This document shows, one piece after another, positions 47,888 to 59,071 of a stretch of 64,000 nt of DNA. The DNA comes from Hydractinia symbiolongicarpus. Lineage: Eukaryota > Cnidaria > Hydrozoa > Anthoathecata > Hydractiniidae. Each line of letters opens with the position of its first letter. Positions within the stretch are counted from its first letter, which is position 1. Position numbers and translations under genes: made by a program. The stretch is from the NCBI RefSeq assembly GCF_029227915.1, contig NC_079875.1:29822001-29886000 (forward strand), read 5' to 3'. The notes under the pieces were generated by a model. That model had not been told where the DNA came from, searched no databases, and worked only from the letters and a program-made list of their open reading frames with translations.

Positions 47888-50800
47888 TATAGCAAGAGTT
47901 AGTCTCACAACAACTTTATTAACTATATAGCTGAGAAAGGGAAGAGTTAGTCTCACAACAACTTTATTAACTATATAGCTGAGAAAGGGAAGAGTTAGTC
48001 TCACAACAACTTTATTAACTATATAGCTGAGAAAGGGAAGAGTTAGTCTCACAACAACTTTATTAACTATATAGCTGAGAAAGGGAAGAGTTAGTCTCAC
48101 AACAACTTTATTAACTATATAGCTGAGAAAGGGAAGAGTTAGTCTCACAACAACTTTATTAACTATATAGCTGAGAAAGGGAAGAGTTAGTCTCAACAAC
48201 AACTTTATTAACTATATAGCTGAGAAAGGGAAGAGTTAGTCTCACAACAACTTTATTAACTATATAGCTGAGAAAGGGAAGAGTTAGTCTCACAACAACT
48301 TTATTAACTATATAGCTGAGAAAGGGAAGAGTTAGTCTCACAACAACTTTATTAACTATATAGCTGAGAAAGGGAAGAGTTAGTCTCACAACAACTTTAT
48401 TAACTATATAGCTGAGAAAGGGAAGAGTTAGTCTCAACAACAACTTTATTAACTATATAGCTGAGAAAGGGAAGAGTTAGTCTCACAACAACTTTATTAA
48501 CTATATAGCTGAGAAAGGGAAGAGTTAGTCTCACAACAACTTTATTAACTATATAGCTGAGAAAGGGAAGAGTTAGTCTCAACAACAACTTTATTAACTA
48601 TATAGCTGAGAAAGGGAAGAGTTAGTCTCACAACAACTTTATTAACTATATAGCTGAGAAAGGGAAGAGTTAGTCTCACAACAACTTTATTAACTATATA
48701 GCTGAGAAAGGGAAGAGTTAGTCTCACAACAACTTTATTAACTATATAGCTGAGAAAGGGAAGAGTTAGTCTCACAACAACTTTATTAACTATATAGCTG
48801 AGAAAGGGAAGAGTTAGTCTCAACAACAACTTTATTAACTATATAGCTGAGAAAGGGAAGAGTTAGTCTCACAACAACTTTATTAACTATATAGCTGAGA
48901 AAGGGAAGAGTTAGTCTCACAACAACTTTATTAACTATATAGCTGAGAAAGGGAAGAGTTAGTCTCACAACAACTTTATTAACTATATAGCTGAGAAAGG
49001 GAAGAGTTAGTCTCACAACAACTTTATTAACTATATAGCTGAGAAAGGGAAGAGTTAGTCTCACAACAACTTTATTAACTATATAGCTGAGAAAGGGAAG
49101 AGTTAGTCTCACAACAACTTTATTAACTATATAGCTGAGAAAGGGAAGAGTTAGTCTCACAACAACTTTATTAACTATATAGCTGAGAAAGGGAAGAGTT
49201 AGTCTCACAACAACTTTATTAACTATATAGCTGAGAAAGGGAAGAGTTAGTCTCAACAACAACTTTATTAACTATATAGCTGAGAAAGGGAAGAGTTAGT
49301 CTCACAACAACTTTATTAACTATATAGCTGAGAAAGGGAAGAGTTAGTCTCACAACAACTTTATTAACTATATAGCTGAGAAAGGGAAGAGTTAGTCTCA
49401 CAACAACTTTATTAACTATATAGCTGAGAAAGGGAAGAGTTAGTCTCACAACAACTTTATTAACTATATAGCTGAGAAAGGGAAGAGTTAGTCTCAACAA
49501 CAACTTTATTAACTATATAGCTGAGAAAGGGAAGAGTTAGTCTCACAACAACTTTATTAACTATATAGCTGAGAAAGGGAAGAGTTAGTCTCACAACAAC
49601 TTTATTAACTATATAGCTGAGAAAGGGAAGAGTTAGTCTCACAACAACTTTATTAACTATATAGCTGAGAAAGGGAAGAGTTAGTCTCACAACAACTTTA
49701 TTAACTATATAGCTGAGAAAGGGAAGAGTTAGTCTCAACAACAACTTTATTAACTATATAGCTGAGAAAGGGAAGAGTTAGTCTCACAACAACTTTATTA
49801 ACTATATAGCTGAGAAAGGGAAGAGTTAGTCTCACAACAACTTTATTAACTATATAGCTGAGAAAGGGAAGAGTTAGTCTCACAACAACTTTATTAACTA
49901 TATAGCTGAGAAAGGGAAGAGTTAGTCTCACAACAACTTTATTAACTATATAGCTGAGAAAGGGAAGAGTTAGTCTCACAACAACTTTATTAACTATATA
50001 GCTGAGAAAGGGAAGAGTTAGTCTCACAACAACTTTATTAACTATATAGCTGAGAAAGGGAAGAGTTAGTCTCACAACAACTTTATTAACTATATAGCTG
50101 AGAAAGGGAAGAGTTAGTCTCACAACAACTTTATTAACTATATAGCTGAGAAAGGGAAGAGTTAGTCTCAACAACAACTTTATTAACTATATAGCTGAGA
50201 AAGGGAAGAGTTAGTCTCACAACAACTTTATTAACTATATAGCTGAGAAAGGGAAGAGTTAGTCTCACAACAACTTTATTAACTATATAGCTGAGAAAGG
50301 GAAGAGTTAGTCTCACAACAACTTTATTAACTATATAGCTGAGAAAGGGAAGAGTTAGTCTCACAACAACTTTATTAACTATATAGCTGAGAAAGGGAAG
50401 AGTTAGTCTCAACAACAACTTTATTAACTATATAGCTGAGAAAGGGAAGAGTTAGTCTCACAACAACTTTATTAACTATATAGCTGAGAAAGGGAAGAGT
50501 TAGTCTCACAACAACTTTATTAACTATATAGCTGAGAAAGGGAAGAGTTAGTCTCACAACAACTTTATTAACTATATAGCTGAGAAAGGGAAGAGTTAGT
50601 CTCACAACAACTTTATTAACTATATAGCTGAGAAAGGGAAGAGTTAGTCTCAACAACAACTTTATTAACTATATAGCTGAGAAAGGGAAGAGTTAGTCTC
50701 ACAACAACTTTATTAACTATATAGCTGAGAAAGGGAAGAGTTAGTCTCACAACAACTTTATTAACTATATAGCTGAGAAAGGGAAGAGTTAGTCTCACAA

Positions 50801-51766
50801 CAACTTTATTAACTATATAGCTGAGAAAGGGAAGAGTTAGTCTCACAACAACTTTATTAACTATATAGCTGAGAAAGGGAAGAGTTAGTCTCACAACAAC
50901 TTTATTAACTATATAGCTGAGAAAGGGAAGAGTTAGTCTCACAACAACTTTATTAACTATATAGCTGAGAAAGGGAAGAGTTAGTCTCACAACAACTTTA
51001 TTAACTATATAGCTGAGAAAGGGAAGAGTTAGTCTCACAACAACTTTATTAACTATATAGCTGAGAAAGGGAAGAGTTAGTCTCAACAACAACTTTATTA
51101 ACTATATAGCTGAGAAAGGGAAGAGTTAGTCTCACAACAACTTTATTAACTATATAGCTGAGAAAGGGAAGAGTTAGTCTCACAACAACTTTATTAACTA
51201 TATAGCTGAGAAAGGGAAGAGTTAGTCTCACAACAACTTTATTAACTATATAGCTGAGAAAGGGAAGAGTTAGTCTCACAACAACTTTATTAACTATATA
51301 GCTGAGAAAGGGAAGAGTTAGTCTCAACAACAACTTTATTAACTATATAGCTGAGAAAGGGAAGAGTTAGTCTCACAACAACTTTATTAACTATATAGCT
51401 GAGAAAGGGAAGAGTTAGTCTCACAACAACTTTATTAACTATATAGCTGAGAAAGGGAAGAGTTAGTCTCACAACAACTTTATTAACTATATAGCTGAGA
51501 AAGGGAAGAGTTAGTCTCACAACAACTTTATTAACTATATAGCTGAGAAAGGGAAGAGTTAGTCTCACAACAACTTTATTAACTATATAGCTGAGAAAGG
51601 GAAGAGTTAGTCTCACAACAACTTTATTAACTATATAGCTGAGAAAGGGAAGAGTTAGTCTCACAACAACTTTATTAACTATATAGCTGAGAAAGGGAAG
51701 AGTTAGTCTCACAACAACTTTATTAACTATATAGCTGAGAAAGGGAAGAGTTAGTCTCAACAACCT
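47888..51766. repeat. 48-bp satellite, about 80 near-identical copies, with higher-order structure
   Basis: The unit is GTTAGTCTCACAACAACTTT followed by ATTAACTATATAGCTGAGAAAGGGAAGA, 48 bases. Units are identical to the eye except for a 49-base variant with CTCAACAACAAC in place of CTCACAACAAC. The variants fall near 48195, 48436, 48581, 48822, 49255, 49496, 49737, 50170, 50411, 50652, 51085 and 51326. The spacings are 241 (5 units), 145 (3 units) or 433 (9 units). The series 433-241-241 repeats as a 915-base, 19-unit block. Because 48 is a multiple of 3, the minus strand stays open for up to 158-175 codons between variants; this is not evidence of a gene. Confidence 0.97.
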
Positions 51767-52445
51767 ACTGGTAGTTGCCACAACGAAGTACGTTGTGTAC
51801 TGTTTTATTAGCATCATGTGATACGATTAATAATGCCTGCAATAAAGGCGCTTACTAATTTTGCAACATTGCCTGTGACCTATTTTAATAGCATTTGTTG
51901 TCCGTCGGAAATCTGACATAAAATAAAATTATTCAGTTATATTATATGAGGTTAAAATTTTTTAAAAACAAACGCGCTAGACTATGGGTGAATTTTTAGA
52001 TTACATGGTCCACTCAATTTGATTCAACGCGAGGCCTTTGATTTTTTTAATCCACACGAACAGATGTAAGTGGATCGTTTCCCTTTTCTGGCATTCAAAA
52101 TGGTAGAAATAAGGGTTTATCGTTAATCCTTTTTCTAGTAAAATGATATTTAAGAGAGCAAATTCTTCCACTTTTGACTATTGCTGCCGGTCATATGCCC
52201 ACTTCTTACTTGTTTCAGAACGTACATAATATGTAGTCCGACACATTTGACTAATTTTTTATCTTAAATTGAAAAAAAAGTAAAGCATTAAAGATTTTTT
52301 TGTTAATAAAAAAGTACCTGCGGAAACATCCATTCGTAAGGACTTATAGTTATAAAAAGGGTTGGGAAACCAAATTGTTTTACAGCATGTAATAAAAACG
52401 AATGCTTCTTGTTGGATTCAGGTAAGAAATTCAAGCTTTGTCATT
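51767..52445. other. Non-coding stretch
   Basis: AT-rich flank of the 48-bp satellite; no gene or RNA is supported. Confidence 0.35.
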
Positions 52446-53812
52446 TGAAATTAATTTAAGGAAAGAAAAATGGCTTGTTATATCTATTTACAAACCTCCT
52501 TCTCAAAACAATGGATACTTCAAGTTAATATGAAAAACTTCAAGTATTCGTTTAAAAATACTTCTTATGAAACTGGTATCAGTGATCATCACCATATGAT
52601 TTACTCAATGTTAAAAACATCATTTCAGAAAGAAGAGGCTAAAATCATAACCTACATGTGTTACAAGAAATTTAATAAGATGCAATGAAAAACAGAGATA
52701 GACAATATAAAACATTCCTAAAAAAACTAAAATGATACGTGGTAATCAAAAACCACACATAAACAAGGTGTTACGTCAGGCCATTATGAAACGGTCTCAG
52801 TTGAAAAATCGTGTCAATAAAACAAAAAACACTTACATTATAAGCTTTAACAAACAACGTAACTATGTGGTAAAACTTAACAAACTCGTTAAATTAAAAT
52901 ACTTTAGTAAACTTGATATTCGTAAAAACACAAAACCAGAAAACCAACCTTCAGATGAGATAGGAAACATCACCAGAAAATATGCGAACCATCACAGTAT
53001 AGTAGCTATAAAAAGTAATTTTTCCATAAATCATAAATTTGCATTTAATCCAGTAACACTAAATGAAGTCAAAAAAGTCTACCTACAAACAAAACTACAA
53101 GTGTTGTCATTGTATAAACGAAGATACAAAAATAGTCGCTTTCCAAATTGCCTGAAAGAGGCAAACATAATTCTTATATTCAAAAAGGGTGACATTAACA
53201 TCAAATTATCGACCAATTAGTATTTTATCTCTTCTCTCGAAAGTCTACGAAAAACTTTTATACAAACAACAATCAAATTATATTGAACCCTTACTAAACA
53301 ACCTTCTATGTGGTTTTAGGAAAGCGCATTCGACACAACACGTTTTATTTAACCCTATTCGTGCTGGGTCTTTTAGGGGCTCCTCAATGCTGGGGGTGGG
53401 CGAGCTGATTCGACACCCCCTATGTAATTACTACAATTGTTGTCCAGCTATTATTTAACAATTTGGTGAAAAAAAATTGATGACGTAGGCATTTTTTGAG
53501 ATGACGGCATTAAATATCGGTGACATATACTAAAAGTCACTATGTAATTTTATCCGTTGTAATTAACCGCCTACTTCACGATACAAAACATTTACTGGAG
53601 TGGTTTAAAATTAACACAATTAATGAAAATCCTAAAAAATTTTAGTTTATAATTTTAAGCAAAAAAGTGAGGCAGCCGATAACATACAGATAAATCAAAT
53701 TTCCATTAAAGAGACTAATAGTGTGGTGTTGTTAGGAATTAAGATTGACAATAAGTTAGTATTTAATGACCATATTTAGAGTATATGTTCTACGGCTAAC
53801 TATAAACTCCAT
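52446..53812 (+). pseudogene. Jockey/CR1-like LINE remnant (endonuclease end and RT pieces)
   Basis: Several frames on the plus strand give, in order, KWLVISIYKPPSQNNGYF (endonuclease domain), TGISDHHHMIYS (SDHH, the endonuclease end), FPNCLKEANIILIFKKGD, NYRPISILSLLSKVYEKLL and LLCGFRKAHSTQHVL (RT fingers). After foreign sequence at about 53345-53590 come WFKINTINENPKKF and VVLLGIKIDNKLVFNDHI (RT thumb). The order is that of a Jockey/CR1-type ORF2. At least three frameshifts, stops and the loss of the YxDD catalytic segment make it dead. Confidence 0.85.
53345..53590. mobile_element. Insert inside the Jockey remnant
   Basis: RT homology stops after CACGTTTTATTTAACCC and resumes at GAGTGGTTTAAAATTAAC. 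The 245 bases between include a G-rich GGGGTGGGCGAG/ACACCCCC stretch and two CTATGTAATT.TA words, unlike the flanks. It replaces the catalytic part of the RT. It could be a small MITE or SINE; clear ends were not found. Confidence 0.45.
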
Positions 53813-53985
53813 GATCTGATGGAGATATTGTAATGAACATATCAAGATACCCAAATTGACTGACAGCATCAATAAGAAATGAATGTTGCCATTGCCAGTA
53901 TTGCGGTGAGAACCATTTAGTACTGAGAGATTCTTTTGGCGGTGTACCCATAATTCTGCCACTTTTTGTTTTATATAAAATAACA
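53796..53985 (-). pseudogene. Helitron Rep N-terminal fragment
   Basis: The minus strand reads GRIMGTPPKESLSTKWFSPQ, YWQWQHSFLIDAVSQFGYLD and MFITISPSDH without a stop. The YW block followed about 20 residues later by FGYxDxFITISP corresponds to the Helitron Rep segment before the HUH motif. It is not part of the 34-kb Helitron. A shorter relative lies at 21540-21630. Confidence 0.6.
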
Positions 53986-55220
53986 CACGAATTACTAACC
54001 TGATATGGTCTTGTACATGTACTTATCAAATTGATACTGTAGCAACTCGAAATGAATTGAAAAATCCAATATTGCACTTTTACATTATATCATGAATAAT
54101 TTGTTTGCTGACAAGTGTGATGAACCACCATCAATTAAGCCTTCACACAGTGACTTTGTGTAGTACATGATTGGCCATAGTGCACATTCTATTCCCCTTA
54201 AAGAAAATACTTCCCAAAACGGTATCTTTTTTTTTTTCATTTATGATCAAGTCGTGATATTACCTGTAAAAAATTGATACATTTTAAAAATAAATATTTT
54301 ACATCATTTTTAACATAAATTAATTCACCTATAGTAAGAGTCATTTGCAATTGTTTTTTTCCATTTCATCTTGCAAGGAAGAAATTTTTTCTTTAACGGT
54401 TAAGTCTGTTTTTAATAATGAAAAGCCGCATGTTTTTACTCTGTATCCATGCTGCTTTCTTTCATATTTCCAATGCCGATATCAAAAATGCGTAATATAT
54501 TCTGCTATTCATATGTCATTCCAAGTAATTCCTTCGGAACATGATTAATTTGAGGAATTTTATAAACATTTTTATTGTAAATACATGTTGTAGAGGTTTT
54601 CAGTGCGCCCTTGTTGTAAGTTTAAAGCTTTTTGTTATTGAATAATGAACACTCGCTAGATTATGTCTCTGATTTGAATTTTATGCAGTTGGTTAAGTCA
54701 GTTACAGTTCGTAAAGCGTAAAAAGATATGGAAGTGGCATTGATGTTATTGTACCAAACATTTCTGTCCCCTTGCATTTTTATATTTTCCTGATCTCTGT
54801 CTTCTTACTAAAGATAAGAAATTATACAACTACAATTTGGCACAAGAACAAATGTTTTCCGATTTTTCCAGAAATAGTTGCAGTCTTACATGTTTTCTGA
54901 AAAAAATGATACGAAATGCAGAAAAAGGAACAAAGGTAGTAATATCATGTCATGTAGGTAAGGTAGTAATATCATGTCATGTAATATTAAGTACACTATA
55001 ATATAAAAAAACTTATTGTTTCGTTTATTTAACAATTCTTTGTTTATTTATTTACAATATACAATTAAATTATTTTTCTTTCCTCTTCTTTTTGATGCTT
55101 GTAAGTGTGCCCCACAATAAGTGAAAGAACTGTAAGTAATGTGAACACATTTCTTTTCTCGAAATAAATCTGTTGTTTTCAAAGTATGTGTCATGAGTAA
55201 ATCCGTATTTATTAGTCCAT
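53986..55220. other. Non-coding stretch
   Basis: AT-rich sequence with a tandem GGTAGTAATATCATGTCATGTA duplication at about 54933-54984. No supported gene. Confidence 0.35.
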
Positions 55221-55742
55221 TCTTTCTTACTTGCAAGTCTTGGTTAAAACTGGATAAAAATACTACGTATTTCTGTTGTTTTCTTTTTCTTTTTCTTTTT
55301 CGTCTCTAGTAAATCTGAGTAATCATGGTCATCATTCTAAATAACCACAGGTTCATATTTTTTAAGTGCTAAAGTTAGTTAGGTATATTATACAAAGTAT
55401 AACGTACCTGGCCCTCTCTCATTTTTCTTTTCTTATTTTTTTCATCATAACATCTTCCACCTGCATTTCTTAAAGTGCTTTGATAAAATAAGACAATTTT
55501 TAGAAAAGAAATTACTTTTACTTCGCCTTTATTTTTTATGTGATTCTTTTTTCTCTTTTTTGTGCTTCTTTTTTTCTTTTCATCCTTGTTCAATAACATC
55601 TCTTCTTCTTGGGAAGTCTATTTGAAGTTCAAAATGTTATAAAGTTATGAATGCAAAATGTTAAAATCATATGACACAGTATCATGGTTGGAAGACGCAC
55701 CTGGTTTTTATCCGTATTGTAAGAATAATATATATGAATGTG

Positions 55743-55749
55743 TCTTAAC
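55743..55749 (+). repeat. Left target-site duplication of the P-type element
   Basis: TCTTAAC, identical to 59065-59071, directly outside the left terminal inverted repeat. Confidence 0.8.
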
Positions 55750-55944
55750 CATAGTCACAAGAAAAAAAGATAGTCTAGCAACAAACAATAGGCCATTGTT
55801 CTATGTTTTTAGGGCTGAACTATAGTGGCTCCCAAACCTCCGATCCTGCACAGAAGTTCAAAATGGCGCATTTTTTGGGTGTTGTGTGTACTTAGTTTGG
55901 TGTTTTTATTTCGACTTTGGGTGTTTTTCGTACAAGATTTTACT

Positions 55945-57191
55945 ATGCCTGGTGAAAATTGTGCTATATATGGATGCTCTGTATCGAGGAGAAATAAAGA
56001 CATCAGTATTTTCAAACTTCCGTTGCCAAATAATGAAGTAAACAAAAAATGGGGAAAGAAATTGCTACTCATGTTCTCGTGTTTCTTGCCAAAGGTGTTG
56101 TTAATCCTCTTTCATATAGTATTGCAACATTTGCTACAACTGGAATAACTTCCTATCAAATCATGCCTATATTTTGGAAAGATGTTTTTTACCTTGAAAA
56201 AATAAATTTGAAAGTTATCGCTGCAACAGCTGATGGTGCTTCTCCAAATAGACGCTTTTTCAGAATGCATAGGCATTTAGATGGTGTCCATGACAGTGAT
56301 GTAGTTTATCGTACTAAGAATATTCATGCTAATGATGGTCGATTTATCTATTTTTTAGCTGATGCTCCACATCTCATCAAAACATCACGCAATTGTCTGT
56401 TTAATTCTGGTTCTGGTCGAGCTACCCGTTATATGTGGAATAGTGGATTTTATGTTCTTTGGAGTCATATCACACAACTCTATCACAATGATCTCGAGAG
56501 TGGTTTGAAGTTGGTCAATAAATTAACAAATGATCATATACAGCTAACACCATTTTCAGTAATGAAAGTTCGTCTTGCAGCTCAAGTTCTCAGTGAAACT
56601 GTTGGCAAAGTTCTCAATCAGTTTGGTCCACCTGAAGCAGCTGGTACTGCACAATTTTGTCTAATGATGGATAGTTTTTTTGACTGCTTGAATGTGAAAA
56701 ACACTGTCGAACATGTGTTGAAGAGAAAGCCATTTCTAAAACCTTATCAGTCAGTTGATGATGAACGCTTTGCATGGTTGGACGGTTTTCTCTCCTATTT
56801 CACCTTATGGAAAGAGTCAATTGAAGAGCGTGGTGATAATTTTACAAAAAATGCCAAATCAAATATGTTTATTTCCTGGCAAACACATGAAGGGCTTAAG
56901 ATTACAGTTAACTCTCTCAAAAAAGTAATGAAATTCCTTTTACAACATGGTGTACCGTACATTCTTTCTGAACGGTTTTGTCAAGACGATCTGGAAAATT
57001 ATTTTGGTAGGCAGCGTGCCATTGGATCGCGACGTGACAACCCATCGGTGAGAGACGTTGGATATAATGATAATACCATAAAAGCACAATTTTCTGTAAG
57101 ACCAATTGCTGGGAATGTACAAGGATGTGGTAGCAAATTCAACATGATAGATGACACCCCATTACCAAAAAGAAAAAAGTCTACACTTTGA
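55945..57191 (+). pseudogene. THAP/P-element-type transposase, internally deleted
   Basis: The first ATG (55945) opens MPGENCAIYGCSVSRRNK then FKLPLP and W, the N-terminal half of a THAP DNA-binding zinc finger. The Cys-His half of the finger, the coiled coil and the first catalytic Asp region are missing. Near 56050 the sequence jumps into another frame with IATHVLVFLAKG, ATADGASPNRRFF (second catalytic Asp), ADAPHLIKTSRN and the C-terminal SERFCQDDLENYFGRQRAIG block, all typical of P-element/THAP9 transposases. The second frame stays open from 56049 to 57191 (380 codons). In intact relatives this enzyme cuts and pastes the element in the nucleus. The deletion plus frame change makes this copy inactive unless splicing rescues it. 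Confidence 0.85.
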
Positions 57192-57210
57192 ATGAAGCAC
57201 ACAACAAAAC

Positions 57211-57668
57211 GGCTATTCTTATAGCCACACATTTGAAAAAATGTTATTAATTGGCAATTTTATCTAGTTCTCTTTATATTGTGGGACTGGAGATGCTTTG
57301 TTCTATCATTGGATCACTTTAGGAGATGGTTATTGGATGAGTATGTATGTTTATTTTTTCTATGTCCCATCTATCTATTATTTTGTGAAAGCTATTAGCT
57401 ATGGAAAAATTGCAATGTTGTCACTTTTTCAAAACGCGTCAGAATTACTCACGCATATATTTACAGGAAAATCAGAGGAATCCTGATATCTTAAATTGAC
57501 CGTAAATGAAGTAACAGGATTTCTCACACGGCACCTCTAAATCGTACTGTGAGGGATCCTGATTTTTGTCTGAAGTTCAACCAAAAAAAAAAAAAGGAAT
57601 GAATTTTTATTGTGATTTTTAGCCATGTGTAATGTTTTTTTATCACATGTGTGGCTATAAAAATAGCC
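57211..57668. repeat. Inverted pair of small hairpins between the convergent genes
   Basis: GGCTATTCTTATAGCC (57211-57226) and GGCTATAAAAATAGCC (57653-57668) are each hairpins with 6-bp perfect stems. Extended by CACACAT they form a 22-bp inverted repeat (57211-57232 with 57647-57668, 21 matches). They lie just beyond the transposase stop and 42 bases beyond the stop of the zinc-finger gene. They may be 3'-end signals of the two transcripts or the ends of a nested small element of 458 bp. Confidence 0.7.
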
Positions 57669-57709
57669 ATTGTGGCAGATTTTATAGTTCATGCCCGGAA
57701 CTAGATGAA

Positions 57710-58918
57710 TCAGTGACCCATGTCTTTGCTGCTAGTGGCTTTTTTAATTTCAGTTCTCAATGATCTTTTCTTTGCAAGTTTTTTAGCAGCCTTATGTTTT
57801 TCACGTATGTCTCTAGCATAGGAAAAGCTGCGAACTCTTGTAAACATAGTAAGCATGTGTTCCAGAAGATTCATACTGACTTCTTTACTGACTTGTGGAT
57901 CAATGGTATAACAGACACTTTTGAAATTGGAAAGTACAGAACAGTTTTTGAGCATATTTTTAACAAGGTCTTGACAATTTAGTGTTGTGCTGAAATTTGA
58001 AGTTTTCAACCGAAACATTTGTTCACATTCTCGAAAAAGTTCTTGTATTTGTTTGTTCACTCTCCACAAGCCACCACGGTCGCGTATATTGATCAATGTC
58101 TGTGAATCATCACAGTCAACTTTGCATGCTTGTAGGATTGATACAGCCTGTTTGTTGAATTCACTTTGTTGAGACTTTTTCGAAAAACGGAATTTTGTAT
58201 AAAGCTTGTGAACGATAAATCCAGCCACATATTGCAGGCTTTTTTGTTCATTCTCCGAGATAGGTGTTACAGCTTCAGTTACAGAATCGACAACTTTATC
58301 ATTACCCGAAAGATGAATTAAAACATGATTTGCAAGTTCTGTTAGAATAATATTGCTCAAAGTAGTGTCCTCAAATTTTGATGGAAGCAAGTTATCTTTC
58401 AATAGACCATAAAAGTTTGCATAAAAATCTTCTGCATCACCGTTATACTTTCCAATGATTGGCTTCAGTTTTTCCCAAAGTTTGACCGCATCATCATTAG
58501 AAACTTTAAAATCACGAAACACTTCCCTGGTTGATTTGGGTAAACATTGATCACCAAGGCATATCTCAGCACTCTTCGTGATAAGTACTTTCAACTTCAA
58601 AGGGTGTAGCTTTTTCAAAATTTGTTCTTCTTTAGTAAGTTTTGGTAATGAAGGACCAGCATTCGTCGATATTTCAGGAGTAACTTCAGTAGTGTGTTTG
58701 ACATTGCGATGTCTAGTCAGGCCACGTTGTGATTTACAAATTTTATCACAATCCTGACAAGGATACCCAACTTCTTCGTAAGCTTTCACTTCCGTTATCA
58801 CAGCATCTAATTCCACATTAAAATCCACATCTTCATCAAGAAAACCGCCTTCAAGTAACTCAAATAAATCATCAAGATCTTCGCCTGCAAGGTAGTCTCC
58901 TCCTGCATGCGCCGCCAT
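57710..58918 (-). CDS. C2H2 zinc-finger protein inside the P-type element
   Basis: Likely start at 58918, an ATGGCGGCGC in a good AAA context, giving 402 residues; the frame is open further upstream to 59035. The N-terminus is acidic (GEDLDDLFELLEGGF). A single C2H2 finger follows at about residues 54-75 (C-x2-C-x12-H-x4-H, with SQRGLTRHRNVKH). The remaining 325 residues form a helical-looking region with SLQYVAGFIVHKLYTKF and a RGGLWRVNKQIQELF block, and a lysine-rich end. I have the impression that similar proteins occur as uncharacterised animal sequences, but no function is known to me. It is convergent with the transposase and enclosed by the same terminal repeats, so it is probably element-encoded, perhaps as a DNA-binding partner or regulator (inference). 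No frameshift or stop is seen. Confidence 0.7.
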   Translation of the reverse strand: MAAHAGGDYLAGEDLDDLFELLEGGFLDEDVDFNVELDAVITEVKAYEEVGYPCQDCDKICKSQRGLTRHRNVKHTTEVTPEISTNAGPSLPKLTKEEQILKKLHPLKLKVLITKSAEICLGDQCLPKSTREVFRDFKVSNDDAVKLWEKLKPIIGKYNGDAEDFYANFYGLLKDNLLPSKFEDTTLSNIILTELANHVLIHLSGNDKVVDSVTEAVTPISENEQKSLQYVAGFIVHKLYTKFRFSKKSQQSEFNKQAVSILQACKVDCDDSQTLINIRDRGGLWRVNKQIQELFRECEQMFRLKTSNFSTTLNCQDLVKNMLKNCSVLSNFKSVCYTIDPQVSKEVSMNLLEHMLTMFTRVRSFSYARDIREKHKAAKKLAKKRSLRTEIKKATSSKDMGH

Positions 58919-58970
58919 TTTGAACTTCTGTGCCCTCCTGCATGCGCCGCCATTTTGAACTTCTGTGCAG
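58899..58970. repeat. ~36-bp direct duplication at the right end of the P-type element
   Basis: CTCCTGCATGCGCCGCCATT followed by TTGAACTTCTGTGC occurs twice in direct succession (about 58899-58934 and 58935-58968). It duplicates the subterminal repeat and the ATGGCGGCGC start context of the zinc-finger gene; only the left copy is in frame as a start. Confidence 0.75.
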
Positions 58971-59064
58971 GATGAGCGGGCCGTCCCAGGCTGATTGAGG
59001 ATAGTTCGCGTAAACAATGCCGACGGTCCACGCAACTAGACTATCTTTTTTTCTTGTGACTATG

Positions 59065-59071
59065 TCTTAAC
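59065..59071 (+). repeat. Right target-site duplication of the P-type element
   Basis: TCTTAAC, identical to 55743-55749, directly outside the right terminal inverted repeat. Confidence 0.8.

Larger units (their letters stand above)
55750..59064. mobile_element. P-type DNA transposon with 29-bp TIRs and TCTTAAC target duplication
   Basis: The left terminus CATAGTCACAAG... (55750-55778) is the exact reverse complement of the right terminus ...CTTGTGACTATG (59036-59064), 29 bases each. The flanks TCTTAAC at 55743-55749 and 59065-59071 are identical, a 7-base match close to the 8-bp duplication of P elements. CA/TG ends are also typical of P elements. A 25-bp subterminal inverted repeat (55844-55868 with 58948-58972) contains CCTGCACAGAAGTTCAAAAT. 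Inside are a P-type transposase gene on plus and a C2H2 zinc-finger gene on minus, converging. The perfect termini suggest a recent insertion. Confidence 0.9.

Noticed and set aside
47888-51766. Repetitive protein of 16-residue units on the minus strand
   Set aside because: The frame is open only because the unit is 48 bases. It is broken at each 49-base variant and there is no start, signal or codon evidence of translation.
47888-51766. CRISPR array
   Set aside because: Units follow each other directly with no unique spacers, and the context is animal DNA.
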